Source: Diacronema lutheri (lineage: Eukaryota > Haptophyta > Pavlovophyceae > Pavlovales > Pavlovaceae). From it: a stretch of 64,000 nucleotides of DNA. Numbering within the stretch: the first letter of the stretch is position 1; each line of letters starts with the position of its first letter. The notes below the pieces were generated by a model. That model was not told the DNA's origin. It did no database searches and saw only the letters and a list, made by a program, of their open reading frames with translations. Location of the stretch: contig JAGTXO010000011.1 of the NCBI GenBank assembly GCA_019448385.1, positions 1,060,789-1,124,788 on the forward strand. Direction: 5' to 3'. Both the position numbers and the translations under genes were made by a program. Shown here in pieces: positions 31,201 to 40,150 of the stretch.

Positions 31201-34200
31201 CGCGTGCGCGTGCAGCTGCCCGGCTGCGGGGTTGACGGCGCGCTGCTGACGCCGTGGGTGCGCGCCGTGCGCCACGCGCCGCCACCGCCGTCGCAGCTGC
31301 AGCCGGCGCAGCCGCCGCCGAAGGCGCCCGCTCTCACGGGCGCACCCGCTCCAACGGCCGCGCCCATCTTCTCCGCCGACTTTGGCGTGCGCGAGGCCCT
31401 GCCGCTCGACGGCGGTGGCGAAGAGCTGCGGCTGCGGCTGCTGCGAGCCCTGCGCGCGGGCGGGCGCGGCGCGGGCGACGTGACCTTTGCGCTGCTCGAG
31501 GCCGCGCCGCGCGACGGCCGGGAAGGCGCGCGCGCGGGAGAGAAGATGGCGCACGGCGAGCGTGACGTGCTCATCGCGCACGTGCGCGCTCCTCTCTCGC
31601 GCGCGCGCCGCGCCGCGCGTGCTTGCAGGTTGCGCGCCCGCGTGTGCGCCCACCCCACACCGCCCCCCCCCCCCCCCCCCCCTCATCCGCCCTCGCCCCG
31701 CGCCGTCCTCGTGCGCAGGGCGCGGTCAACCTCGAGGAGCTGCTGCTGCGCGGCGCCGACCTGGTCGCCGCTGCCGTCCCACTCGTGAGCGTGCCGCGCG
31801 CTGAGCAGCGGGGCGAAGGCGGCGGCGAGCGCGTGGGCAGCCTGCGCGTGAGCGTGGAGACTGGAGGGGCACAGAGCGCGCTGCACGCCGCCATGCGCCA
31901 GATCGCAGCCTCGACGCTCAAGCTCGACGTCGAGATGCTCGACGTCACGCCCGCGGCCGAGCTTGCGCGCAACCTTGAAGGCCGCGCGCTCCTCGTCGAG
32001 GTCGACGCGCCGCCGCCCATCCGCGCGCCACCTCGGGCCGACATCGCTCAGCCCACGAGCGCAGGCGTCGCGCGCACGCTCGAGGCGACAGTGTCGCGCG
32101 GGACGGTGCGGTGGGGCGCGTCCTTTCGCCTCGCGCTGCCGCACGACGCCGCCGAACGCGCCGCACTCGCGCGCGCGCTGCGCTCCTCCGCCGAGGGCGA
32201 GGCCGACATCGTGCTCACCCTCCTCACGCCCGGCGACACGCGCGCGCGTTCGGAGCGCGCGCGGCGTGACGAGCGGGTGGGTGAGGCGCTCGTCGACCTG
32301 GGCGCGCTCTTCCGCGCGGCCGAACGCGCCGCACAGACTGGCGGCGCGCCGCCCGCGGCGAACGCCGCGCGCGCGCCCGCCGCCAGCGCGCCGCTCGCGC
32401 TCGCACCGGGCGCGTCGACGGACATCCGCTCGCGCCGGTTGGGTGTGGCGCTCATTGACCCGCGGGGCGCGGCGCGGGGCGGCGAGCACGCGCCGCTTGT
32501 CGCGCTCACCGTCTCGCTCGAGGCGGCCGAGGCGCTGCTTGGCCTCGTGCGCGACGCGGAAGCGACCGCGGCGCCTACGGCCGCGCCGCCGGCGCCCAAC
32601 GCCGCCGCCGCGCCGCGCGCCGCCGCGCCGCGCGCCGCCGCGCGAGCGCCGACGCGCGCGGACGAAGTGGCCGATGCGGACGAAGCGATGGTTGAGCTGA
32701 CGCTGCGCTCGCTGCACGCGGCGGCGGGCGCGCGGCTTGACCGCGCGGGCACGCGGCGCGTACGTCTGACCGTCGAGACGGGCGGTGTGGCCATCGGCGA
32801 GAGCGCAGAGCTCAGGCTCGGTGCAAGCACCCCTCTCGCGCCGGCTGGGTGGGCGGGCGCGGCTCGCGACGGCGCGGCCTCGGCCGACGCACTGGTCGTG
32901 CGGCTGCCCGTTGCGCCCGCGTCTTACGCGTTCGGGCGCGCGCTCGCGCAGCGACTGCAAGCGGCCACGCCGCTCGGCCCCGCGGGCACGTCGCCGAGGC
33001 CCTCTCCCGGCCCATCGCTTGTGCTCGCGCTGCACGCGGTCGATGCGCGTGGCGCGCTGCAGCCGCCGCGACTGTTGGCGAGCGGCGAGGTCGACCTTCT
33101 GACGGCACTGGGCAGCGCGGCAGACTCCATCGAGCTCGCTGTCGAGCTGCGGCCTCAGCCACCGGCGGTTGATCAAGTGGCTGCCGATGCAACGGCGGCA
33201 GCGGCGAGCGCGCACGTGTCGCAGCCGCACGCTGGCGCGCTGTGCACGGTGCGGGGCACGCTCGCCGCTGGTCGTGCGCTGCGCATGCTCAAGCGCTTTG
33301 ACCTCTCCGCCCTGCCGCAGCCGCCCGACATAGCGGCCCGCGCGAGCGCACGCGCCGTGCGCGTGGCTGTCGGCGAGTTGCGCCTCGAGCCGTCGCCGCC
33401 GCAACCGTCGCCGCCGCCGCCGCAACCGCAGCGCGCGACGCTCAACGGCGGCGGTCCGGTGTCAGTGGAGGTGCGCCTGCCCGGACAACCGGCACTTCTT
33501 CCGTTACGCACGCAGGCCGCACCCTTGGCACTCACCGGCGGAGCGGGCGGCGGCCGTGTCGCTCGTTTCGACTTTGCGCACGGCGTGGAATTGGATGACG
33601 GCACGGGCGGCCAGACAGCGGCGGGCGTCGCGCTCGCCGCCGCGCTCGCGAGAGGCGCGGCCGCCGACGGCGAAGTGGTCTTCAGCGTGTACGCCCACGC
33701 GCACGCAGCAGCTGACACGCTCACGCGGCAATCGGCTGAAACGGCCGTGCCGACGATGGAGGGCGGCGCTGCTTTGGTCGGCGAAGTGCGCGCGCGCGCG
33801 CGCGCGCGCCCACAGGCGCGGCTGCGGCCCCCCGACGAGAGCAGCTGCGGCCCCCACAGGCGCGGCTGCGGCCCCCACAGGCGCGGCTGCGGCCCCCCGA
33901 CCAGAGCAGCTGCGGCCCCCACAGGCGCAGCTGCGGCCCCCCGACCAGAGCAGCTGCGGCCCCCCGACCAGAGCAGCTGCGGCCCCCACAGGCGCGGCTG
34001 CGGCCCCCCGACCAGAGCAGCTGCGGCCCCCACAGGCGCGGCTGCGGCCCCCACAGGCGCGGCTGCGGCCCCCCGACCAGAGCAGCTGCGGCCCCCACAG
34101 GCGCGGCTGCGGCCCCCACAGGCGCGGCTGCGGCCCCCACAGGCGCAGCTGCGGCCCCCCGACCAGAGCAGCTGCGGCCCCCACAGGCGCGGCTGCGGCC

Positions 34201-34629
34201 CCCCGACCAGAGCAGCTGCGGCCCCCACATGCGCGGCTGCGGCCCCCCGACCAGAGCAGCTGCGGCCCCCACAGGCGCGGCTGCGGCCCCCCGACCAGAG
34301 CAGCTGCGGCCCCCCGACCAGAGCAGCTGCGGCCCCCACAGGCGCGGCTGCGGCCCCCACAGGCGCGGCTGCGGCCCCCACAGGCGCGGCTGCGGCCCCC
34401 CGACCAGAGCAGCTGCGGCCCCCACAGGCGCGGCTGTGGCCCCCACAGGCGCAGCTGCGGCCCCCACAGGCGCAGCTGCGGCCCCCCGACCAGAGCAGCT
34501 GCGGCCCCCACAGGCGCAGCTGCGGCCCCCCGACCAGAGCAGCTGCGGCCCCCACAGGCGAGGCTGCGGCCCCCCCCGCGCGCGCGACGGGCGCAGCCAC
34601 TCGCCCGTTACGCCCCCACCCCACTGCAG

Positions 34630-34686
<57 letters not shown>

Positions 34687-35479
34687 TTACCCCCCCCCAC
34701 CGCACCGCAGCCACTCGCCCACCTGCGCGCGTCCGTGCGTGCTCGCTGTGCGGCAGGCGATTCTAAATCTCGACGAGCTGCTGCGCGCGCGCACGGACGC
34801 GGTGCAGCAGACGATCATCGTGCTGCCCATTCCGCACGCGGGCACGTCCGCGCAAGCGCCGCTCGCGTCGCTCGTCGTGAGCGTTCACGCGGTGGAGGCG
34901 TTGCGCTCCGTGTGCGATGAGCTCGCGCTGCGCACGGTGCGCGTGCACGTGCACGACCTCGAGCTCAGCGCCGCCGCGAGCCACGCGCTCGGCGCGCCGG
35001 CCAGCTCCGCCCTACGCGCGGGCCGCGGCGGCAGCGCAGCCGACGCACGCGTGCGCGTGAACGTGTCATTCCCCGCGCCGTCCATGGTGCCGTCGCTCTC
35101 CACGCCGCTCGTACCGCTGCTGGCGGTGGACGAGCGCGTGGGCGGCCCGGCCACCGTCGCGCGCTTCGCCTATTCGGCGCGCGCGCCGGTCGGACCCGCG
35201 CAGGCGGCGGAGCTGCGCGCTGCGCTCGCATCGGTGCGCGAGGGCGAGGCGGACGCGCTCTTCTTGCTCGTGCACGCGCGCGAGGATGGTGAGGCGGTGG
35301 TCGGCGAGGCCTTTGTCGACCTCGCGCAACTCGCCGCGGACGGCCGCGACATGGTCCGCGCGCGCATCGAGCTGGTGCCGGTCGACGCATCCGGGCGCCG
35401 CACAGTGGGCGATCCGCTCGGCACGCTAACAGTTTCGCTGGAGGCGGCCGCCGCGCTGCGATCGCTCACGCCGCGCTGA
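25289..35479 (+). CDS. Giant LRR / EF-hand / six C2-like-domain protein
   Basis: Four exons, 25289-26057, 26198-31581, 31719-33785 and 34757-35479, give 2,980 aa. Ribonuclease-inhibitor-type leucine-rich repeats run about 60-720 (LVRLDLDGNALADAGAMLVA; LAHLDLSGNALGG; LTALDLSGCAVGSAGLRALA). A Gly/Asp-rich low-complexity block and a long Ala-rich helical region follow. Two EF-hand loops lie near 1481 (DSSGDGVLTLAE) and 1587 (DADRSGGLALGE). From about 1670 to the end are six related beta-rich units, each closing with a strand like GTLTVSLEAAAALRSL and containing A-x-V-D-L-x-x-L, reminiscent of C2 domains in ciliary RPGRIP1-type proteins. Intron 3 is filled by a minisatellite. A flagellar or membrane scaffold is inferred, not shown. 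Confidence 0.75.
31582..31718 (+). other. Intron with poly-C tract
   Basis: A GTGCGC...GCGCAG intron in phase 0, containing a poly-C run near 31665-31682 close to its 3' end. Splicing joins a strand ending VLIAH to AVNLEELL, restoring the C2-like repeat pattern. Confidence 0.75.
33786..34756 (+). repeat. 971-bp intron with compound 21/23-bp minisatellite and C56 run
   Basis: The intron starts GTGCGCGC and ends CGGCAG. From about 33815 to 34575 it consists of interspersed 21-bp units (containing CCCCACAGGCGCGGCTG) and 23-bp units (containing CCGACCAGAGCAGCTG). An uninterrupted run of 56 C follows at 34630-34685. Because 23 is not a multiple of three, translated frames drift and no frame is conserved, so this is not coding. 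The tract is long, C-rich on the plus strand and correspondingly G-rich on the minus strand. Confidence 0.9.
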
Positions 35480-35578
35480 AGGCACACAACGAGAGAATAG
35501 AAAAGTGTGGCGCAGAGCGGCGCACATGGGGCACTTGGTCCTGTGTCATGGGCACATGAGGGACTAGACACTGGGCCG

Positions 35579-36544
35579 TCACGGCGCGCGCGCCGAGCTG
35601 CGCCCGACAAACGAGAGCCGCCGCACCGTCGGGACGCCAGCAGCCGGCTTCACGCCGCGCGCCGCGGCGAGCTTGGGCTGCGGCTGGGCGGAATTGGCCG
35701 CGAGGGCGGCGAGGGGCTCGCGCTGAGCGTTGCCTTTGGTCGAATCGCGCTTGCTCCTGCCCCTGCCGAGGAACGAGAAGGTGCGCCGAAGGCCAACGCC
35801 CAACTTGGACTTCGCGCGGCCGTTTGCCTTTGCCGGTTCGCCGCGCAGTGCAGCGCGTAACGAACTCGAATGACGCCTCGCCGCGCGGCCACGCGCGTTC
35901 GCCTGGATCATGACGATCGCCGCCGTGACCACCGCGTGGCGCGCGCGCGCGCGCATGCCGCGCGCGCGCGCCTGAATGAGCACGAGCGCAGTGAGGCGCA
36001 GCCGGCACTTGCGCTTGGCGACCAGCGCGCGCACGCCCGCCTGCATCCGCACGGCGGCGCGCACGCGGTGCGCGCCGCTCGCGCGATCCAACATGACGCG
36101 CGCCGTGCTGAGCGCGCTGTCAATTGCCTCTTCGGTCGAACGCTGGATGTGCGTCAGCGTTGCGAGGACGTCGAAGGGCTTGGGCACGTCCTTGGACGGC
36201 GCGCGCGGCTTGGCCGCGCGCCCAAACGAAAGCGCGCGCGTCAACGTGGCCACAAAGTCGGGCTTCGAAGGCAGCTTGATTGGAGCTTCGACACTTCCAT
36301 CGCGCGGCGTGATCATCAGCTCGATCGCGCCGTGCGACTCGCGGAGAGCGCGCGCGGCGTCTTTCGCGTCGTGGAGCGCCTTGCCGTTGATCTGCTCGAT
36401 CCGATCACCGGGCTGGAGGCCTGCAGCGTGGGAGATCGAGTCGGGCACGACCGTGCGCACAATAAGCGGCTTGCTCATGTCCTTGTTTGCGATGGAAATT
36501 CCAAGCGCAACGCCATCGGCTGTCTTGTTCATCACGATGAGCAT
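35579..36544 (-). CDS. PDZ-domain protein with three IQ motifs
   Basis: Single exon, 321 aa from ATG 36544. A PDZ domain spans about 5-85 (GVALGISIANKD as the carboxylate loop, AAGLQPGDRIEQINGKAL as the hallmark G-D-x-I-x-x-I-N-G). Ser/Arg-rich blocks include LSFGRAA and, near the C-terminus, RRTFSFLGRGRSKR and VRRLSFVGRS, which look like basophilic kinase sites. IQ motifs at about 163-179, 187-203 and 209-225 (RMQAGVRALVAKRK, LIQARARGMRARAR, MIQANARGRAARR) should bind calmodulin or centrin-like proteins. It is probably a cytosolic or membrane-associated scaffold. It is divergent from the TPR gene, with 88 bp between starts. Confidence 0.8.
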   Translation of the reverse strand: MLIVMNKTADGVALGISIANKDMSKPLIVRTVVPDSISHAAGLQPGDRIEQINGKALHDAKDAARALRESHGAIELMITPRDGSVEAPIKLPSKPDFVATLTRALSFGRAAKPRAPSKDVPKPFDVLATLTHIQRSTEEAIDSALSTARVMLDRASGAHRVRAAVRMQAGVRALVAKRKCRLRLTALVLIQARARGMRARARHAVVTAAIVMIQANARGRAARRHSSSLRAALRGEPAKANGRAKSKLGVGLRRTFSFLGRGRSKRDSTKGNAQREPLAALAANSAQPQPKLAAARGVKPAAGVPTVRRLSFVGRSSARAP

Positions 36545-36632
36545 CGGTCGGCTCTCGGCCGTTTCGCGACGGCGTTGACAGGAAGTGCGGAGCCGCGCAA
36601 AGTTCGAAGTTGGCAACCGTTTCGTCGTGAGC

Positions 36633-37499
36633 ATGGCGTACGCGCTGCTCGTCTGCGTACTCGGAATGTCAACGTTGGACAAAGTGGCGCTCTCGCGGCA
36701 TGCGCGGCACACGCCCAGCCGCCGGCTCGTGCTCGAGTGCGCTGCGCTGGCGGCGGCTTGCGCGCTTGCGCCGCCGTGCGCGGCTGACGACGACGACGCG
36801 GAGTTTTCCAAGCAGGCGTACCGCGCGGGCCGCCTCTTCAACCTCGGCCAGTACGCCGAGGCCGAGGAGGCGTGGGCGCGCATCACACGCGCCTACCCGT
36901 CGCGTGCGCTTGGCTGGCAGAATCTTGCGACCGTCGAGCTAGTGAACGCGGCGTCCGGGCTCGAGCTGCTCGAGCTGCCCGCGCGCGGCGAGGCGGCCGC
37001 GCGCCTCGAGGTGGCGGTGGCACATTTTCGTACGGCGACGAAGCTCCGGCCCGCTGCCGCTCCGGATGCGCTCGCTCTGAACGGCGAGGGCAATGCGCTT
37101 GGCCTGCTCGGCGACTACGCGGCCGCGCTCGCCGCGTACCGGAGCGCGGCGGACGTGGCGGACCGGGATTTTGAGGACATCCCGCGCGCCAACGCGGCGC
37201 TCACGCTGCTGCAGCTCGGGCAGGCTGCCGAGGGCGCCAAGGCCGCTGAGGCGATTGTGCGCCGCGACCCGGCCTTTGTTGACGGCTTTGCGATCGTCGC
37301 CGCGTGCCGATGGGTGCAGGGCGATCGCCTCGCGGCCGAGGCGGCGCTGCGCCGGCTGTGCGCGGAGCCCACCTTCTGCGCGCTGTACACGGCAGGCACC
37401 GATGCGGTCCGTGGGCGCTGGCCGCCGCGCGCCATCGCCGCGTGGAGCGACCTCCTCGAGCGCAGCCAAGCGGGCGCCACGCTCGCGGCGCGCCCTTGA
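36633..37499 (+). CDS. TPR protein, candidate thylakoid-lumen protein
   Basis: Single exon, 288 aa. ATG 36633 starts a hydrophobic leader (MAYALLVCVLGMSTLD). A second signal follows, with a twin arginine (SRRLVLECAALAAACALAPP) and a C-A-A site before DDDD, which together resemble a plastid leader plus a Tat lumen signal. The mature part has tetratricopeptide repeats from about 65 to 240 (AGRLFNLGQYAEAEEAWARI; GEGNALGLLGDYAAALAAYR; NAALTLLQLGQAAEGAKAAE), like plant chloroplast TPR proteins of unknown role. It probably aids assembly of a thylakoid complex; partner unknown. Confidence 0.75.
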   Translation: MAYALLVCVLGMSTLDKVALSRHARHTPSRRLVLECAALAAACALAPPCAADDDDAEFSKQAYRAGRLFNLGQYAEAEEAWARITRAYPSRALGWQNLATVELVNAASGLELLELPARGEAAARLEVAVAHFRTATKLRPAAAPDALALNGEGNALGLLGDYAAALAAYRSAADVADRDFEDIPRANAALTLLQLGQAAEGAKAAEAIVRRDPAFVDGFAIVAACRWVQGDRLAAEAALRRLCAEPTFCALYTAGTDAVRGRWPPRAIAAWSDLLERSQAGATLAARP

Positions 37500-37599
37500 T
37501 GGGCGGCGTTGAGTGATGACAGTGGAGAAAAAGTAAAAACGACGAAACGAGAAAATCGGTTTCAGTTCTGGCCGTGGGTGCGGGGCGAGCTGACGCACG

Positions 37600-37899
37600 A
37601 TGCCGTCCAGCGACGCGCGACAGGACGAATCGCGCACCGCTGATGCGGAAGCGCGCGACGTCACCGGCGGTTGGGATGGCGCGCGACCGCGGGACGCGCT
37701 CCTCCCGCAGCCCTCGCGCGCGCGCTTGCGCTGGGCGTGGCACGAGCGCGCGCTCGCGGTGGGCGCGCTGCTCGGCGCGACGCTCCTCGGCGCCGCGCTC
37801 GGCGCCGCGCTCGCGGCGCGGCCCGCGGCGCGGCCGCCGGCAGGGCTGTCGGTGCTCGGCGAGCCGGCACGAATTGGGGTGCAAGACGTGCAGCGTGAC

Positions 37900-37930
<31 letters not shown>

Positions 37931-39338
37931 CCGGGCGCCCAGCGCGATCGTTCACCGACCCATCGACGGTCGCGCCGCCCGACAGCAGCTGCATGTGGGA
38001 GCCGCACACGCTGCTCAGCGCGGCGAAACGCGCCCGGCCGATGGGCCCGCACACCAACTACCATTGCTCTCCCTCTGAGGGCCCGCCGCTGATGGAGCGG
38101 CCGCGCGTGCCGATCCGCGCCGAGACCATCGATCGATTCGTGCACGAGTTTGACGCGCTCGTCAACCGCACGCGCGACCTGCCGACAGGCGGCAACCCGG
38201 CGTTCCGCTGCACGTCGCGCTGCGACGCGGGCGACTGGACCGAGCATTTTGGCGCCGCCTTCGTCTCGGTCGACGGGCACGTGCACCGCGCCGGGTACGA
38301 CGGGCACGTGTCGCTGATGAGCATTTCAAAGTTGGTCGCGTACATGCTCGCCCTCCAGGCGGTCGGCGTCTCAAAGGTGCAGGAGTACGTGTCCGCCGAG
38401 CCGTCTGGGCGCTCGTACGGCGACTTCACCACGATGGGCGACCACCGCGCCTTCAACCCGTACGTCTCGACCGGCGCGGAGATCATCTGGTCGCTGCTCG
38501 ACGCGGCCACGCCCGGCCACTACCGCGACTCGATCGAGCTCAACCGGCTCACGTGGGCGCGGCTCTCGGCGGGCGTGGGCGGTGAGGTGCGGCTGTACCG
38601 CGATGATGGCGAGGCCGAGGCCGCCGCTGCGATTCGCGCGCTGCCGACCGACCCGAAGCAGTTGATCGTCAACCCATCGTCCACAAACCTCGCCACCATC
38701 TACGTGATGGCCGCACGACTTGCGCAGTACGGTGGGCTGCCCGCCAACGCGTCGATCGAGGGTACATACCAGGGCTTCGTGCAGGTGAACAACTTGCGGC
38801 TGACCACGCCCATGCTCGCCACCGCGGCCGCGACGCTCGCCAACGGCGGCGTCAACCCGCTGACGGCCGACCGTGTGCTCTCGCAGCGCGAGGTGCGCTA
38901 CCTTCTGACGACGATGACGATGGCCGGCCTGTACGACGGCTCGGGGCGCTGGGCATTCACCGTCGGGATGCCCGCCAAGTCGGGCGTGTCCGGCGTGCTC
39001 ATGGTCGTCGCGCCGGGCGTCGGCGGCTTTGCAACCGTCTCCGAGCCGCTCGACCCGCAGGGCAACTCGGCGCGCGGCCTCGCCTTCTTCCACGGCCTCG
39101 CGCATCGCTTCCCTTATTTGCGTACGCGCGCGGCGGCGGCGGAGGCGGCGCGCGCGCGCGCGCGCGCCGCGGCCTCGCGCCTCACCTCGCGTACCGCGCC
39201 GCGCTCGTGCCGCCCGGCGCAGACGGCGACACGCCGGGCTACGGCTCCGACCCGAACGTCGCGCTCACCGCGCAGGAGGCGTGCGAGCTCGTCACGCGCA
39301 CGGTGCAGGTGCAGCCCGGCCATTACACCCCTGACTAG
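37600..39338 (+). CDS. Glutaminase (GlsA/GLS family), membrane-anchored form
   Basis: Exons 37600-39121 and 39223-39338 (intron 39122-39222, GTACGC...GCGCAG, phase 1) give 545 aa. Residues about 51-80 form a hydrophobic anchor, then a linker. The serine beta-lactamase-fold glutaminase domain follows: catalytic S-x-x-K at 241-244 (SISK), FNPYVSTGAEII, a middle substrate-lid region, and RYLLTTMTMAGLYDGSGRW with GMPAKSGVSGVLMVVAPG and SEPLDPQGNSARGLAFF near the C-terminus. It should hydrolyse L-glutamine to glutamate and ammonia (EC 3.5.1.2). The second exon adds a 38-residue tail not typical of the family. A tandem copy of that exon lies just downstream. A type II membrane protein of the secretory pathway is inferred. 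Confidence 0.85.
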
Positions 39339-39627
39339 TGATGAGGGCATGCGCTCACTGCGCAAGAGGCGTGCGAGCTTGTCACGCGCACGGTGCTGTC
39401 CGTGCAGGTGCAGCCCGGCCATCACACCCCCGACTAGTGATGAGCAGGTGCGGAGGGCCATCTGCTCATCGCCGTTGGCCTCGCGCACAAAAGGGGTATA
39501 AAGGGCTCGCCCGGCAACGGCACCCAGCAGGGTGTGAGTCTGAGCAGCGCAGCCTGCGCGGGCGCGCTCAAAGACGCCTGCACGCGGCGCGTGCCGGCCC
39601 CCCTCCGCGCGCGCGGCTCGCGGCAGC
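39339..39627. repeat. Partial tandem duplication of the glutaminase terminal exon
   Basis: Sequence at about 39345-39445 repeats that at about 39268-39347, including the coding stretch for ACELVTRTV and QVQPGH and the stop-containing CCGACTAGTGATGAG end, with substitutions and a small insertion. It lies after the stop, so it is 3' untranslated or a decayed exon copy. The remainder to 39627 shows no gene. Confidence 0.75.
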
Positions 39628-39963
39628 TCAGGATGAGACCTGCTTCTTCTTTTGCAAGTTGACGGACTCGCGCTTGAGCACGTGGAGCAGAGTCTGCGAG
39701 GACTCGAGAATTTTCTGGTATGCAGCCTCGGTCTCCTGGATCGTCCTGTCGTACTCGTTCCGCGAGCTGATCTTGCGGGCGAGCCCGTCGTTGAGGCGCG
39801 AGAGCCGCTCGGTGAGGATGCGCAGGTCGTTTTGAATCTTGGCCTTCTCCTCCTCGTCGGAGGCGATCGTGCGGTTGACCTCCTCGCGCTTCTCGCGCAG
39901 ATCCTCAATGCACCGTACCAAGTCGTTGTTGTAGTTCTGCAAAGTGGCCCCCTGCTGCGCCAT
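39628..39963 (-). CDS. SSNA1: SSNA1/DIP13 basal-body and microtubule protein
   Basis: Single exon, 111 aa, matching the ~110-120-residue size of Sjogren syndrome nuclear antigen 1 (DIP13 in green algae). The start [20 protein letters not shown] and the end region [20 protein letters not shown] followed by [13 protein letters not shown] are strongly diagnostic. Upstream in-frame codons exist to 40011, but the ATG at 39963 matches the family start. The protein is one long parallel coiled coil that self-assembles into fibrils on microtubules at centrioles and basal bodies and helps axoneme formation. It implies a flagellated cell. It is divergent from the Rad7-like gene, with 187 bp between starts. 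Confidence 0.93.
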   Translation of the reverse strand: MAQQGATLQNYNNDLVRCIEDLREKREEVNRTIASDEEEKAKIQNDLRILTERLSRLNDGLARKISSRNEYDRTIQETEAAYQKILESSQTLLHVLKRESVNLQKKKQVSS

Positions 39964-40150
39964 CCCTCGACGGTGGACGACGGCGGCACCCCTGCCCTCC
40001 CTCGAGAGCACAACCCGAGCTCAAAGAGCAACAGCCAAGTCCGGACGCCTGCTGCGGCCAACCCACGCCGGATTTTATTATTTGACGGCTGTGAAAGCGG
40101 GAGCAAGAGGAGGACACAGACAGAGTAGTACCCATACCCCAGGTTCTACG

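Noticed and set aside
29131-31686. Minus-strand 851-residue open frame
   Set aside because: Arg-rich translation antisense to the EF-hand and C2-like region of the giant LRR gene; no domain is recognisable.
33760-34720. Long open frames through the GC-rich minisatellite
   Set aside because: The 23-bp unit shifts frame, no frame is constant, and splicing the segment out restores the C2-like repeat.
39121-39144. 24-bp intron to explain the frame change at the glutaminase C-terminus
   Set aside because: Too short. A 101-bp intron (39122-39222) with normal GTACGC and GCGCAG ends solves the frame instead.
39490-39505. TATA-like GGTATAAAGG sequence
   Set aside because: No gene start lies at the expected distance on the plus strand, and promoters elsewhere in the window lack TATA boxes.
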